Assembly (NCBI GenBank): GCA_020722065.1 | Contig: DYLK01000003.1 | Location: 62,001-126,000, forward strand | Length of the DNA stretch: 64,000 nucleotides | Direction of reading: 5' to 3' | Origin: Melioribacter roseus | GTDB taxonomy: Bacteria > Bacteroidota > Ignavibacteria > Ignavibacteriales > Melioribacteraceae | Shown: positions 51,195 through 60,720 of the stretch, one piece after another | How positions within the stretch are numbered: the stretch's first letter is position 1 | Layout of the letters: each line of letters starts with the position of its first letter | Translations under genes and position numbers: made by a program | The notes under the pieces: generated by a model | What the model saw: the letters and a program-made list of their open reading frames with translations, nothing else | Database searches by the model: none | What the model was told of the DNA's origin: nothing

Positions 51195-51227
51195 AACAAC
51201 AAATTAGTCCAAAGGGAGAAAACCTTA

Positions 51228-51659
51228 ATGAAAGAAAGACATTATGAAAGTGTTGTCTTAATTAATGCCGCTTTAGAAGATGAAAAAATTCAAGAAATCA
51301 TCGGAAAAATAAAAGAAATGCTAATAAACGGCGGCGTTACAAACCTAGAAGTAGAAGACTGGGGACGCAAAAGATTAGCTTATGCCGTTAAAAAATCAAA
51401 AACTGGCTACTATGCACTTTTCCGTTATATCTCTACACCCGATTTTATCTCAAAAATTGAGAGATACTTCAATCTGAATGAACAAATCTATCGGTCACTA
51501 ACAATCCAACTTTCTAAAGAAGATATTGCATATAATGCAACAAAATCATTAGAAAATGAAAATGTCCCAGAAGAAATTGAATTAGACCCAACTTCTGAAA
51601 TAGTTGAAGATGAGACTGAAATAACATTTGAAGAAAATGTAACTGATGAGAATGAATAA
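51228..51659 (+). CDS. rpsF: 30S ribosomal protein S6
   Basis: S6 binds S18 in the platform of the 30S subunit. The fold region is YESVVLINAALEDEKIQEII, LEVEDWGRKRLAYAVKKSKT and YYALFRYISTPDFISKIER. The 143-residue protein carries an acidic C-terminal tail of about 45 residues (EEIELDPTSEIVEDETEI), longer than the compact S6 core. The ribosome-binding site is AAAGGGAG. It is followed by ssb, rpsR and rplI in the canonical order. Confidence 0.96.
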   Translation: MKERHYESVVLINAALEDEKIQEIIGKIKEMLINGGVTNLEVEDWGRKRLAYAVKKSKTGYYALFRYISTPDFISKIERYFNLNEQIYRSLTIQLSKEDIAYNATKSLENENVPEEIELDPTSEIVEDETEITFEENVTDENE

Positions 51660-51678
51660 GATTTGGAGAGGTTAAGTA

Positions 51679-52146
51679 ATGGCTGAACTAAAAATGCCTG
51701 AGTTGAATTTTGTAACGGTTGCTGGTAATTTAACAAAAGCTCCGATTTTTAGAGAAACATCATCTAACACACCAGTTGTCAATTTTCATATTGCTGTTAA
51801 TAGAAGATATAAAGATGGACAAAATCAGTGGCAAGAAGATGTTTGTTATGTCGGGATTGTTGCTTGGAATAAATTAGCAGAAAGTTGTAAAGGAAGACTT
51901 AACAAAGGAAGTGCAGTTCTTGTTGAAGGAGAATTGCAAAGCCGTACTTTCAAAACAGAAGAAGATAAGAATCGTACAATTGTCGAAATTAAAGCTAAAA
52001 GAGTTCAATTTCTAAACAAAATCAATAAAAACGAAGATGAAGAAGGAATATCTGTTTCTGAAGAATATATTGATGATAGTGGGATTGAAGACAGCTCATT
52101 TGACAAATTCTTAACTGAAGAAGAATCAAAATTGATTAATGAATAA
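51679..52146 (+). CDS. ssb: Single-stranded DNA-binding protein lacking the usual C-terminal tip
   Basis: The OB fold covers about residues 8-115 ([57 protein letters not shown]). It lies between rpsF and rpsR, the normal place of the main ssb gene. The acidic tail ends [17 protein letters not shown] instead of the almost universal DDDIPF-type tip that recruits partner proteins. No frameshift restoring that tip is visible. Either the partners bind differently or another SSB does that work. Confidence 0.93.
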   Translation: MAELKMPELNFVTVAGNLTKAPIFRETSSNTPVVNFHIAVNRRYKDGQNQWQEDVCYVGIVAWNKLAESCKGRLNKGSAVLVEGELQSRTFKTEEDKNRTIVEIKAKRVQFLNKINKNEDEEGISVSEEYIDDSGIEDSSFDKFLTEEESKLINE

Positions 52147-52157
52147 TGGAGATAAAA

Positions 52158-52367
52158 ATGAAATCTAAAAAAGTAACTAGAGTTTTTGAAGGTCATATTG
52201 ACTATAAAGACTCTAAAAAATTAATAAAATTTATTAGTGATCAAGGGAAAATTATTCCTAGAAGAGTAACTGGTTTAAGTGCAAGTCAACATCGCAAATT
52301 AGTTATTGCTATAAAAAGAGCAAGACAATTGGCTTTTCTTCCATACGTAGCAGAATCGATAAAATAG
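52158..52367 (+). CDS. rpsR: 30S ribosomal protein S18
   Basis: The 69-residue protein has the S18 core [36 protein letters not shown] and [17 protein letters not shown] 52158 is chosen because GGAG at 52148-52151 is at ideal spacing; an in-frame ATG at 52146 overlaps the ssb stop and would lack a binding site of its own. Confidence 0.95.
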   Translation: MKSKKVTRVFEGHIDYKDSKKLIKFISDQGKIIPRRVTGLSASQHRKLVIAIKRARQLAFLPYVAESIK

Positions 52368-52377
52368 AGGAGAAACA

Positions 52378-52821
52378 ATGAAAGTTATTTTAAGAAAAAA
52401 TCACGATAAACTTGGGAAAATCGGTGAAATTGTTGAAGTTAAAAGCGGTTTCGCAAGAAATTTCCTTTTCCCACGCAAAATTGCATACATTGCAACAGGT
52501 GGAAATATTTTAGCATTAGAACAAGAAAAAAAATCTGCAACAAAACGTGAAGCCGCTGAATTAGCTAAGGCTCAATCTTTTGCTAGTGAGCTTGAAAAAA
52601 TATCAGTAACGATTACTGTTAAAGTTGGTGAAGATGACAAATTATTTGGTTCAGTTACAAGTCAAATGATTGCCGATGCTATTAAAGAAAAAGGTTTTGA
52701 AATAGACAAACGAAAAATTGAACTTGAAGATTCAATTAAAGCACTAGGTATTTACGAAATAAAAATAAAAGTACACCCTGAAGTTTTAGCTACTGTTAAA
52801 ACTTGGGTTGTAAAAGAATAA
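52378..52821 (+). CDS. rplI: 50S ribosomal protein L9
   Basis: The 147-residue protein has the N-terminal domain MKVILRKNHDKLGKIGEIVE and GFARNFLFPRKIA, a long connecting helix, and a C-terminal domain with DKLFGSVTSQMIADAIKEKG and IKIKVHPEVLATV. The ribosome-binding site is GAGGAG. It ends the rpsF operon; secD follows after 36 bp. Confidence 0.96.
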   Translation: MKVILRKNHDKLGKIGEIVEVKSGFARNFLFPRKIAYIATGGNILALEQEKKSATKREAAELAKAQSFASELEKISVTITVKVGEDDKLFGSVTSQMIADAIKEKGFEIDKRKIELEDSIKALGIYEIKIKVHPEVLATVKTWVVKE

Positions 52822-52857
52822 TTGTTTAACTAATTCAAAAATTAAAACGAAATTAAA

Positions 52858-54741
52858 ATGAAAGAATTTAGATTTAAACTAATATTAATTTTAGCATTTA
52901 TCGGTCTAAACTTATATTTACTATATCCAACTTACCAAGATTACGTAAATACTGAAGAAATTAAACAAGAAATGAGTATAATTTCTAAAAAAATTAAGAA
53001 AAAGAACCCAACAATTTCAGAATTGGAGTTAAATAAAAAACTTTCTTATAAAGAAGATAGTATCCGCGTTTCTAATCCTTCCTATAAAAATTCAAGCGAA
53101 AAACGAGTAAAATTAGGTCTGGATTTGCAAGGTGGTATGTACTTAGTTCTTGAAGTTAACACTGGTAAATTGTTAGAAAAACTTGTTCAAGAACCAGATA
53201 ATACAATTAAACAAATTTTAGCCGAAGCTGAAGCAATAGCAAAAGTTACAGATGAAGACTTGGTTTCGTTAGTTGCTAAGAAATTACAAGAAAAACAAAT
53301 CAGATTAAGTAGATATTTCGGAAATGTCCGAGAATCTGATAATGAAATTATTGCTAAACTAAAAGCTCAAGAAGAAGATGCTGTAAAACGAGCGATTGAG
53401 ATTATAGAAAATCGTGTAAATCAATATGGTGTTTCTGAACCTAATATTCAACCACAAGGGGCAAGAAGAATAATTGTTGAATTACCTGGTATTTCTAAAG
53501 AAGAAGAAGCTAAAAGATTGTTACAAGGTCGTGCTTTGTTACAATTTTCACTTGTTAAAGATCCTGAATTTACAGTGAAAATAATGAATGCAATCGATCA
53601 ACACCTTGCACAAATAACTGGTGGAATTGATAGTACAACCGCTAAGCAAGATACTTCAAAAAAATTATCAGAAGAGGAATTCAGGAAACAACATCCTTTC
53701 TTTGCAGTTGCAATTATTAATCCACAAAGTCCTGTGGCCGATGCTTTTGTAAAAGAACAAAATGTGGCATTACTCAAAAATTATTTTGCAAGACCTGATG
53801 TTCAAGCGATAATACCAGAGAATGTACAATTTGTTTTTAGTGCCAAACCGACAATTACTGAAACTAACGAAAAAGTTTACAGAATGTACTTGGTTAATAA
53901 AAATCCCGAACTTACAGGTGAAGTAATTGTTGATGCTCAAGCAAATATCGATCCACAGACAACTGCCCCAATAGTTTCTATGCAGATGAATTCTGAAGGT
54001 GGTTTGGAATGGGCAAGAATTACTGGTGCAAATGTAAATAAACGAATTGCAGTTATTCTAGATGGAGTTGTTTACACAGCTCCGACTGTAATGGGAAAAA
54101 TTACTGGTGGAAGATCGCAGATTGAAGGTTCAGAAAATCTTGAAGAAGCAAAATTACTTGAAATTGTGTTAAAAGCTGGAGCTTTACCTGCTCCTGTTGA
54201 TATAATTGAAGAAAGAACTGTTGGACCATCTTTAGGACAAGACTCAATTTATCAAGGTCTAATGTCATCAGTTGTTAGTTTTGTTTTTGTTGGATTGTTT
54301 ATGCTATTATACTATAGAACAGGTGGTGCGGTTGCTGGTTTATCACTTTTCTTAACATTATTGTTTATTATGGGAATTTTAGCTGGATTTCACGCAACAT
54401 TAACATTACCTGGTATAGCTGGTATTATTTTAACAATAGGTATGGCGGTTGATGCTAACGTAATTATTTATGAGAGAATGCGAGAAGAATTGGCTTCGGG
54501 TAAAACATTAAAGTCTGCAATTTCTGCTGGCTTCACAAATTCTTATTCTGCAATTATAGACTCAAACATTACAACATTTATAACCGGTGCTATTCTTTAC
54601 CAATTTGGTAGCGGTCCAATTCAAGGATTTGCTCTTACTTTAATGATTGGTATCGTAATAACTTTATTCAGTGCTTTTGTGCTATCTCGAGTAGTTCTCG
54701 ATATTATGGTTGCAACTGGTATGAAAATTAATCTTGGTTAA
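52858..54741 (+). CDS. secD: Protein translocase subunit SecD
   Basis: SecD with SecF uses the proton gradient to finish export through SecYEG. The 627-residue membrane protein has a first transmembrane helix at about residues 5-24 and the motif KLGLDLQGGMYLVLEV near 85. A periplasmic domain includes IENRVNQYGVSEPNIQPQGA. After about residue 460 come five more helices, with TIGMAVDANVIIYERMREEL near 530, the conserved AVDANVIIYER line. secF follows after 21 bp. Confidence 0.96.
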   Translation: MKEFRFKLILILAFIGLNLYLLYPTYQDYVNTEEIKQEMSIISKKIKKKNPTISELELNKKLSYKEDSIRVSNPSYKNSSEKRVKLGLDLQGGMYLVLEVNTGKLLEKLVQEPDNTIKQILAEAEAIAKVTDEDLVSLVAKKLQEKQIRLSRYFGNVRESDNEIIAKLKAQEEDAVKRAIEIIENRVNQYGVSEPNIQPQGARRIIVELPGISKEEEAKRLLQGRALLQFSLVKDPEFTVKIMNAIDQHLAQITGGIDSTTAKQDTSKKLSEEEFRKQHPFFAVAIINPQSPVADAFVKEQNVALLKNYFARPDVQAIIPENVQFVFSAKPTITETNEKVYRMYLVNKNPELTGEVIVDAQANIDPQTTAPIVSMQMNSEGGLEWARITGANVNKRIAVILDGVVYTAPTVMGKITGGRSQIEGSENLEEAKLLEIVLKAGALPAPVDIIEERTVGPSLGQDSIYQGLMSSVVSFVFVGLFMLLYYRTGGAVAGLSLFLTLLFIMGILAGFHATLTLPGIAGIILTIGMAVDANVIIYERMREELASGKTLKSAISAGFTNSYSAIIDSNITTFITGAILYQFGSGPIQGFALTLMIGIVITLFSAFVLSRVVLDIMVATGMKINLG

Positions 54742-54762
54742 ATATTAGGAGAAATTAAATAA

Positions 54763-55902
54763 ATGCGAATATTTCAAAATGTAAACATAGATTTCTTAGG
54801 AAAAAGAAAGATTTGGTATATGGTTTCATCGAGTTTGATTCTATTGGGAATAATAAGCTTTATTATTCGTGGTTTGGAATTTGGAATCGATTTCCAAGGT
54901 GGAACTGAAATTGGACTTGCTTTCCAAAAACCTGTAGATATTTCTGAAATTAGAAATCAAATAAACTCAATTGGGTTAGGACAAGTGGAAGTTAAAACAT
55001 TTGGTAGTTCAAAAGGTGTTTTAGTTAGAACTGAATTGCAAGCTATTCCAAAAAATCTATTTTCAAAAATTGAAAGTAATATCAAATCTTCAATCAATTC
55101 AATTTTGCCTAATATTGAATTTACGACATTAGAAAGAACTGAAAACTCAGTTACTTTCAAATTCCAAAATGCTGACACAGCAAAAATAATTTCGGAAAAA
55201 CTGCTTGAAAATGGTTATCAAACAACTTATACAAATGACGAACAATTTGGTAAGAATGTTGTAATCAGAGTTGGTATTTCTGATTGGATTAAAGAAAATA
55301 TTAAAGGGAAATTCTCGGGTAACAACTTTATTATATTAAAAGAAGAACAAGTAGGTCCAAAAATTGGCGAAGAATTAAAATCGGATGCTTTTATTGCAAT
55401 TATTTTAGCAATTATCTCGATTATGGTTTATTTGGCTTTTAGATTTAAATTTATCTTTTCAATTGGTGCAGGTATAGCGTTATTTCACGACGTTTTAATT
55501 ACACTTGGACTTTTTTCGTTACTTTACGGAGTTTTTGATTATCTTAATTTGGAAATCTCAATTAACGTTGTGGCTGCATTTTTAACATTAGTTGGTTATT
55601 CAATAAATGATACAGTTATTGTTTTCGATAGAATCAGAGAAAATTTGAAAATCCACAAAACTGCTTCATTAGAATCTAATATTAATCACGCAATCAACCA
55701 AACTTTTCCAAGAACTGTAATTACATCTTTAACCGTTTGGTTGGTTACTGTTATTTTATTCTTTTTAGGTGGAGACGTTTTACGAGGATTTGCGTTTGCT
55801 CTATTTATTGGAATTATAGTTGGTACTTACTCATCAATTTATGTCGCTTCGGCAATAGTTTATGATTATTCACTTAAAGCCAAAAAGAAAATAGAATTTT
55901 AA
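54763..55902 (+). CDS. secF: Protein translocase subunit SecF
   Basis: The 379-residue partner of SecD begins with a helix (IWYMVSSSLILLGIISFII). It then has FGIDFQGGTEIGLAF, a periplasmic domain, and five C-terminal helices including VGYSINDTVIVFDRIRENL, the SecF counterpart of the SecD line. GPKIGEELKSDAFIAI precedes the helical block. The gene ends before a strong bidirectional terminator. Confidence 0.96.
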   Translation: MRIFQNVNIDFLGKRKIWYMVSSSLILLGIISFIIRGLEFGIDFQGGTEIGLAFQKPVDISEIRNQINSIGLGQVEVKTFGSSKGVLVRTELQAIPKNLFSKIESNIKSSINSILPNIEFTTLERTENSVTFKFQNADTAKIISEKLLENGYQTTYTNDEQFGKNVVIRVGISDWIKENIKGKFSGNNFIILKEEQVGPKIGEELKSDAFIAIILAIISIMVYLAFRFKFIFSIGAGIALFHDVLITLGLFSLLYGVFDYLNLEISINVVAAFLTLVGYSINDTVIVFDRIRENLKIHKTASLESNINHAINQTFPRTVITSLTVWLVTVILFFLGGDVLRGFAFALFIGIIVGTYSSIYVASAIVYDYSLKAKKKIEF

Positions 55903-55920
55903 CGAGCTAAAATATTATAA

Positions 55921-55954
55921 ATTAAAAATCCCGATTTTTGTCGGGATTTTTAAT
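55921..55954. terminator. Bidirectional terminator between secF and pdxJ
   Basis: A 14-bp perfect stem (55921-55934 with 55941-55954) with core AATCCCGA/TCGGGATT encloses the loop TTTTTG. A and T runs on the two sides serve both convergent genes. Confidence 0.92.
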
Positions 55955-55985
55955 TTTAAACTAATACTTGAAAAGAAATAAACAA

Positions 55986-56702
55986 CTATCCGTTTTTAAT
56001 AAGATTTCGCATCGTATGAATTGCTTCTTCTAATCCAAAAAATACCGAACGAGCTATTACGGCATGACCAATACTAACTTCATCAATGCCTTCTATTTGG
56101 CGAAATTCTTTAATATTAAGATAATCCAAACCATGACCAGCATTAACACCAAGTTGCAATTTTTTAGCATGTTTAACAGCTAACCTAATTTTTTCCATTT
56201 CATCATACATTTCATCTTCTGACTTAGAATTAGCAAAAATTCCAGTGTGAATTTCAATAAAATCAGTATTTATTGACGAAGCCGCGTCAATCTGATTAAT
56301 TTCTGGTTCGATAAATAAAGAAACAGGAATGTTGGCAGAATGTAATCTGTTAATTGCATTTCGAAGAGTTTCAAGATTATCAACAACATTCAAACCACCT
56401 TCAGTTGTCAATTCTCGGCGTTTTTCTGGAACGATTGTTGCCAATTCTGGTTTTACTTCGCAAGCAATTGTAATTATTTCGTCAGTAGCAGCCATTTCCA
56501 AATCTAATTTTGTTGTTAACAATTCTTTTAGTAGAAAAACATCAGAATCATTTATATGTCTTCTATCTTCACGGAGATGAACAACAATTCCATCAACACC
56601 GAACTTTTCGGCAAGCAAAGCAAATGTTACCGGATTTGGGTGTTTTTCACCACGAGCATTTCGTAAAGTAGCTACGTGGTCAATATTTAGTGAAAATTTC
56701 AT
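55986..56702 (-). CDS. pdxJ: Pyridoxine 5'-phosphate synthase
   Basis: PdxJ condenses 1-deoxyxylulose 5-phosphate with 3-amino-2-oxopropyl phosphate in the DXP-dependent vitamin B6 pathway. The 238-residue barrel shows SLNIDHVATLRNARG at the start and VHLREDRRHI near residue 40. EMAATDEI, VPEKRRELTTEGGL and IEIHTGIFA follow, then NAGHGLDYLN and EVSIGHAVIARSVFFGL. pdxA is not in the window. Confidence 0.96.
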   Translation of the reverse strand: MKFSLNIDHVATLRNARGEKHPNPVTFALLAEKFGVDGIVVHLREDRRHINDSDVFLLKELLTTKLDLEMAATDEIITIACEVKPELATIVPEKRRELTTEGGLNVVDNLETLRNAINRLHSANIPVSLFIEPEINQIDAASSINTDFIEIHTGIFANSKSEDEMYDEMEKIRLAVKHAKKLQLGVNAGHGLDYLNIKEFRQIEGIDEVSIGHAVIARSVFFGLEEAIHTMRNLIKNG

Positions 56703-56723
56703 TTTTTTCTCATTTTGATTTAT

Positions 56724-57509
56724 CTAAAAGGTAAAATGTTTAATTTTTTCTCCTTTTTCACCTATTTCTGTCATTGCTTCAATTCCTATTTGTAAATGCA
56801 AATCAACATACTTAGTAGTTACTTTTTTGTCAGATTCTTCCGTTTTTATACCTTGTGGAATCATTGGTAAATCCGAAACAAGAAGCAAAGCACCACGTGA
56901 AATTTCGTTAACATAACCAGAAATGAATAAAGTTGCAGTTTCCATATCAATTCCAATTGCTCGGGAAATTCTAAGCTTTTCTTTGAAATTATTATCAAAT
57001 TCCCATAATCTTCTATTTGTTGTGTAAACAACACCTGTTCTATATTCCATATTTTTAGCTAATATTTTTTCAGAAACGAACTTATGTAATTTGAAAGAAG
57101 GCAAAGCTGGAATTTCGGGAGGCATATAATCGTTACTTGTTCCTTCACCACGAATTGCTGCAATTGGTAAAATAAAATGTCCGATTTCAGTAGTTTTTTT
57201 CAAACCACCACATTTACCAAGTAATAATACACTTTCGGGTTTTCTGGCAGAAAGCAAATCCATAATTGTGGCTGTATTCGGAGAACCCATTCCAAAATTG
57301 ATGATGCTTAAATTATTTTTATTTGTCGCCGATTGCATTGGTCTGCCAATACCTTTGATTTCAACATCAAACATTTTTGCAAATTTTTCAACATAATTAT
57401 TGAAATTTGTTAAAAGAATATAATCAGCAAGTTCTGTTATTTCTGACCCTGTATATCTTGGCAACCAATCGCGAGCAATATCAAATTTTGAAATTTCTCT
57501 ATAATTCAT
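56724..57509 (-). CDS. amn: AMP nucleosidase
   Basis: This 261-residue phosphorylase-fold enzyme should split AMP to adenine and ribose 5-phosphate. It shows IINFGMGSPNTATIMDLL near residue 68, LLGKCGGLKKTTEIGHFILP near 95, AIRGEGTSNDYMPPEIPALP, and GIDMETATLFISGY near 187. It is about half the length of E. coli Amn because it lacks the N-terminal regulatory domain, as is usual in this phylum. It overlaps the PAP2 gene by four bases. The product ribose 5-phosphate links it to the pentose-phosphate enzymes elsewhere in the window. Confidence 0.9.
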   Translation of the reverse strand: MNYREISKFDIARDWLPRYTGSEITELADYILLTNFNNYVEKFAKMFDVEIKGIGRPMQSATNKNNLSIINFGMGSPNTATIMDLLSARKPESVLLLGKCGGLKKTTEIGHFILPIAAIRGEGTSNDYMPPEIPALPSFKLHKFVSEKILAKNMEYRTGVVYTTNRRLWEFDNNFKEKLRISRAIGIDMETATLFISGYVNEISRGALLLVSDLPMIPQGIKTEESDKKVTTKYVDLHLQIGIEAMTEIGEKGEKIKHFTF

Positions 57510-58042
57510 AATAACCTTAATTTTTTAATGATTAATGCAGCAAAATATCCAATAATAGTCCCAACTATCGCACCTACAAAAATATCTGCGGGATAGTGAA
57601 CTCCAACAATTGGGCGCGATAATGCTACTAAAATAGCAATTGTGAAAAAAATATACTTAAAACGTGAATAGAAAATTGATAAAAAAGTGGCAACTGCAAA
57701 ATTATTAACCGCATGAGAAGATGGCATCGAAAAAGATTTTGAACATTTTACAAGTAAATTTACATTTTCAAGTACATTACAAGGACGAATTCGTTCGAAA
57801 AAATTTTTTAGAAACGATGAGGCAACTTGATCTGAAATTGTAACAACAAGTAAAACTGAAATAGCAACAATTTTGCCCTTTTTACCTTCTTTAAAAAATA
57901 ATATTAGCCAGAAAATCAAATAAACCAAGATCCAACTTTTTAAATCTGTAATAAATGGGAAAAATTTATTAGAAATTGGATTTGAAATTGTGGAATTCAA
58001 AAAGCGGAAGAGTTCGATATCTATATTTTCTAAAATATTCAT
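57506..58042 (-). CDS. PAP2-family membrane phosphatase
   Basis: The 178-residue integral membrane protein has the three acid-phosphatase motifs: KNFFERIRPC near residue 80, SMPSSHAVNNFA near 105 and SRPIVGVHYPADIFVG near 142. Transmembrane segments surround them (SWILVYLIFWLILFF, KIVAISVLLVVTI, YIFFTIAILVAL, AIVGTIIGYFAALI). Likely substrates are undecaprenyl pyrophosphate or lipid phosphates, as in PgpB/YbjG; sequence alone does not decide. Confidence 0.9.
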   Translation of the reverse strand: MNILENIDIELFRFLNSTISNPISNKFFPFITDLKSWILVYLIFWLILFFKEGKKGKIVAISVLLVVTISDQVASSFLKNFFERIRPCNVLENVNLLVKCSKSFSMPSSHAVNNFAVATFLSIFYSRFKYIFFTIAILVALSRPIVGVHYPADIFVGAIVGTIIGYFAALIIKKLRLL

Positions 58043-58149
58043 AAGTAAAATTCGTTACGCAAAAATAGGTTATACATTATTAACTACAAAATGCCATTTT
58101 CTAATATTTGATTATGCGAAAAAAGAGTAAGAAAAAAGTCTAAATTCAA

Positions 58150-58157
58150 TATATTTG
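58150..58157 (+). promoter_or_regulatory. Candidate -7 box for the ymdB-folD-deoC operon
   Basis: TATATTTG matches TAnnTTTG and lies 21 bp before the ymdB ATG in the 136-bp divergent gap. No TTTG is seen at the -33 position, so it is weaker than the boxes before uvrD or prs. Confidence 0.35.
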
Positions 58158-58178
58158 ATTTCGAAAAATTAAAGAAAA

Positions 58179-58979
58179 ATGATGTTAAATATTTTATTTA
58201 TTGGTGATATTGTCGGACAAGCAGGAATGCAGATTGCTGAAACTTGGTTACCTAGTTTGATAAAACAAAATCACGCAGATTTAGTAGTAGTAAATGCGGA
58301 AAATGCTTCAGAAGGGAAAGGCGCGACAGAAAAAGAAGCTGGAGTTTTATTCAATCTTGGGGCGACAGTTTTAACAGGTGGAAATCACACATTTGAAAAA
58401 GCACTTTCGCAAGAATATCTTAAAAAAGAAAGACGGTTTTTACGACCGCTAAATTATCCACAAGGAACTTACGGTTTCGGATTTTATATTGCCGAAACAT
58501 CAAAAGGAAAAGTTGGTGTAATTAATTTGCAAGGAAGGACATTTCTTCCCCCAATTGATTGTCCATTTCGTGCTGCTGAATGGGCAATTAAGAAAATTAA
58601 AGAGCAAACAAATATTATTTTTATTGATTTTCATGCTGAATCAACTGCCGAAAAATTAGCACTTGCAAATTTTGTTAAAAATGATGTTTCAGTTTTTGTC
58701 GGCACTCACACACACATTCAAACTGCTGACGAAAGAATTTTTGATTCGGGAATGGCATATATTTCTGATGTTGGAATGACAGGACCTTATGATTCAGTTA
58801 TTGGAATGAAAACAGATGCTGCAATTAATAGATTTTTATATCAAACACCACAAAAATATTTGGTTGCTACTGATGAACTTCGACTTTCAGGAATATTAGC
58901 AAAAGTAAATCCAGAAACAGGAAAAGCAACATCAATTGAAAGAATATTAATCCCAGAATTTGTGAGAACTCGAGAATGA
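58179..58979 (+). CDS. ymdB: YmdB-family metallophosphoesterase
   Basis: The 266-residue calcineurin-fold protein has metal-site lines ILFIGDIVGQAGM, VVNAENASEGKGAT, VLTGGNHTFEK, IIFIDFHAESTAEK and VFVGTHTHIQTADERI. The family hydrolyses 2',3'-cyclic nucleotides in vitro and controls biofilm and motility switches in Bacillus. The ATG overlaps nothing upstream; its TGA overlaps the folD ATG. Linkage to folD and a tRNA methylase is common in this group. Confidence 0.92.
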   Translation: MMLNILFIGDIVGQAGMQIAETWLPSLIKQNHADLVVVNAENASEGKGATEKEAGVLFNLGATVLTGGNHTFEKALSQEYLKKERRFLRPLNYPQGTYGFGFYIAETSKGKVGVINLQGRTFLPPIDCPFRAAEWAIKKIKEQTNIIFIDFHAESTAEKLALANFVKNDVSVFVGTHTHIQTADERIFDSGMAYISDVGMTGPYDSVIGMKTDAAINRFLYQTPQKYLVATDELRLSGILAKVNPETGKATSIERILIPEFVRTRE

Positions 58980-59857
58980 CAATTATTGATGGAAAGTTGA
59001 TTTCCGAGCAAATTATATTGGAATTGAAAGAAGAAACTGCTAAAATTATTCAGAAAAGGGAAAGAGCCCCAGGATTAGTTGCAATTTTGGTCGGAGAAAA
59101 TCCAGCCTCAAAAGTTTATGTAAATTCGAAGAAAAAAGCATGTGACAATATCGGATTTCATTCTGAAGTATTAAAACTGAGCGAAAATATTTCTGAATTG
59201 GAATTAGTGGAAATTGTTCAAAAATATAATGAAAACGAACTATTTGATGGAATATTAGTTCAACTTCCTCTTCCAAAACATATTTCTGAAGACAAAATAA
59301 TCGAAACAATTTCCTCTGAAAAAGATGTTGATGGATTTCACCCAATCAATGTTGGGAAATTATCTATCGGGCAAGATTCACTAATTCCGTGTACACCTTA
59401 TGGAATTTTGGAATTGCTGAAGCGATATAAGATTCAAACAGTTGGAAAACATGTTGTAGTTGTGGGAAGAAGTAACATTGTTGGAAAACCAATTGCAAAT
59501 TTAATGTTACAAAAAAATAATAATGCTAACTCTACTGTTACAATTGTTCATTCCGCAACAAAAAACATTTCTCATTATACAAAACAAGCAGATATTTTAA
59601 TTGCCGCAATTGGGAAAGCAAATTTTATTACAGCAGAAATGATAAAAGAAAATGCAACAATAATTGATGTTGGAATTAATAGAATTGAAGATTCAAATTC
59701 ACCAAAAGGTTATAAATTAGTTGGTGATGTAGATTTTAATTCCGTTTCTGAAAAAGCGGAATTTATCACTCCAGTGCCAGGCGGAGTTGGACCAATGACA
59801 ATTGCAATGCTAATGAAAAATACTTACAAAGCATATTTAAGGAATATTAATAAATGA
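58976..59857 (+). CDS. folD: Bifunctional methylenetetrahydrofolate dehydrogenase/cyclohydrolase
   Basis: FolD interconverts 5,10-methylene-, 5,10-methenyl- and 10-formyl-tetrahydrofolate. The 293-residue protein has [20 protein letters not shown] near residue 39 (Tyr and Lys of the active site), [14 protein letters not shown] near 88 and [42 protein letters not shown] near 160 and the C-terminal [15 protein letters not shown] are also present. It overlaps both neighbours by four bases. It feeds one-carbon units used by MetH. Confidence 0.96.
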   Translation: MTIIDGKLISEQIILELKEETAKIIQKRERAPGLVAILVGENPASKVYVNSKKKACDNIGFHSEVLKLSENISELELVEIVQKYNENELFDGILVQLPLPKHISEDKIIETISSEKDVDGFHPINVGKLSIGQDSLIPCTPYGILELLKRYKIQTVGKHVVVVGRSNIVGKPIANLMLQKNNNANSTVTIVHSATKNISHYTKQADILIAAIGKANFITAEMIKENATIIDVGINRIEDSNSPKGYKLVGDVDFNSVSEKAEFITPVPGGVGPMTIAMLMKNTYKAYLRNINK

Positions 59858-60720
59858 ATAGTTTAATCGATAAAGTTGTATCCGAAGTATTTATTGAAAA
59901 ATCATTACATAGTTTTTATTGTAACTACAAAACTTGCGAAGGTTGGGAAAGAAATGTTGTAGAGCAACCAAAAGCAGTAGAAAATATCGTAAAAAACGGT
60001 GCAGATAGAATTGCAGCTGGTTTGGGAATTGGTTCACAAATTGCAAATTTAGAAATTGCAAGAATGATTGACCATACTTTGCTAAAAGCCGATGCTACTC
60101 CAGAAGATATTACCAAACTTTGTCTCGAAGCCAAACAATTTGAATTTGCATCTGTTTGTGTAAATCCAAGTTATGTTGCACAATGTTCAAATATTCTAAA
60201 AAACACAAAAGTTAAAGTTTGTACAGTAATTGGATTTCCACTTGGAGCAACTACGACAGAAGTAAAACGATGGGAAACTGAACAAGCAATTTCGAATGGA
60301 GCGGAAGAAATTGATATGGTAATTCACGTTGGAAAACTAAAATCTGGCGATTACGATTACGTTTTTAATGATATAAATCAAGTTGTACGAGCATCTAAAA
60401 AAAATAACGCTATTTGTAAAGTGATAATTGAAACATCTCTACTTACTGACGAAGAAAAAGTAAAAGCTTGTCTAATTGCAAAAGAAGCAAAAGCTGATTT
60501 TGTAAAGACTTCCACTGGATTTAGCAATGGCGGAGCAACTGCTGGAGATGTCGCTTTAATGAAATACGTCGTAGGAAGTTCAGTCGGCGTAAAAGCTTCA
60601 GGTGGAATTCGTTCGACAGAAGACGCAATAGCAATGATTGAAAGCGGAGCTGATAGAATTGGAGCAAGTGCAAGCGTAAAAATTGTTTTAGGCGGAAAAA
60701 CAGAAAGTGGTTCATATTAA
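59854..60720 (+). CDS. deoC: Deoxyribose-phosphate aldolase with N-terminal extension
   Basis: DeoC cleaves 2-deoxyribose 5-phosphate to acetaldehyde and glyceraldehyde 3-phosphate. The barrel starts about residue 68 ([16 protein letters not shown]) and shows [21 protein letters not shown] and [11 protein letters not shown]. The Schiff-base Lys is in [15 protein letters not shown] near 207 and the second Lys in [12 protein letters not shown] preceding extension of about 65 residues opens with an amphipathic helix ([13 protein letters not shown]) and holds a Cys pair ([11 protein letters not shown]). Such extensions occur on microcompartment-targeted enzymes; here that is an inference. Total length 288, against about 220-260 for common forms. 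Confidence 0.94.
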   Translation: MNSLIDKVVSEVFIEKSLHSFYCNYKTCEGWERNVVEQPKAVENIVKNGADRIAAGLGIGSQIANLEIARMIDHTLLKADATPEDITKLCLEAKQFEFASVCVNPSYVAQCSNILKNTKVKVCTVIGFPLGATTTEVKRWETEQAISNGAEEIDMVIHVGKLKSGDYDYVFNDINQVVRASKKNNAICKVIIETSLLTDEEKVKACLIAKEAKADFVKTSTGFSNGGATAGDVALMKYVVGSSVGVKASGGIRSTEDAIAMIESGADRIGASASVKIVLGGKTESGSY

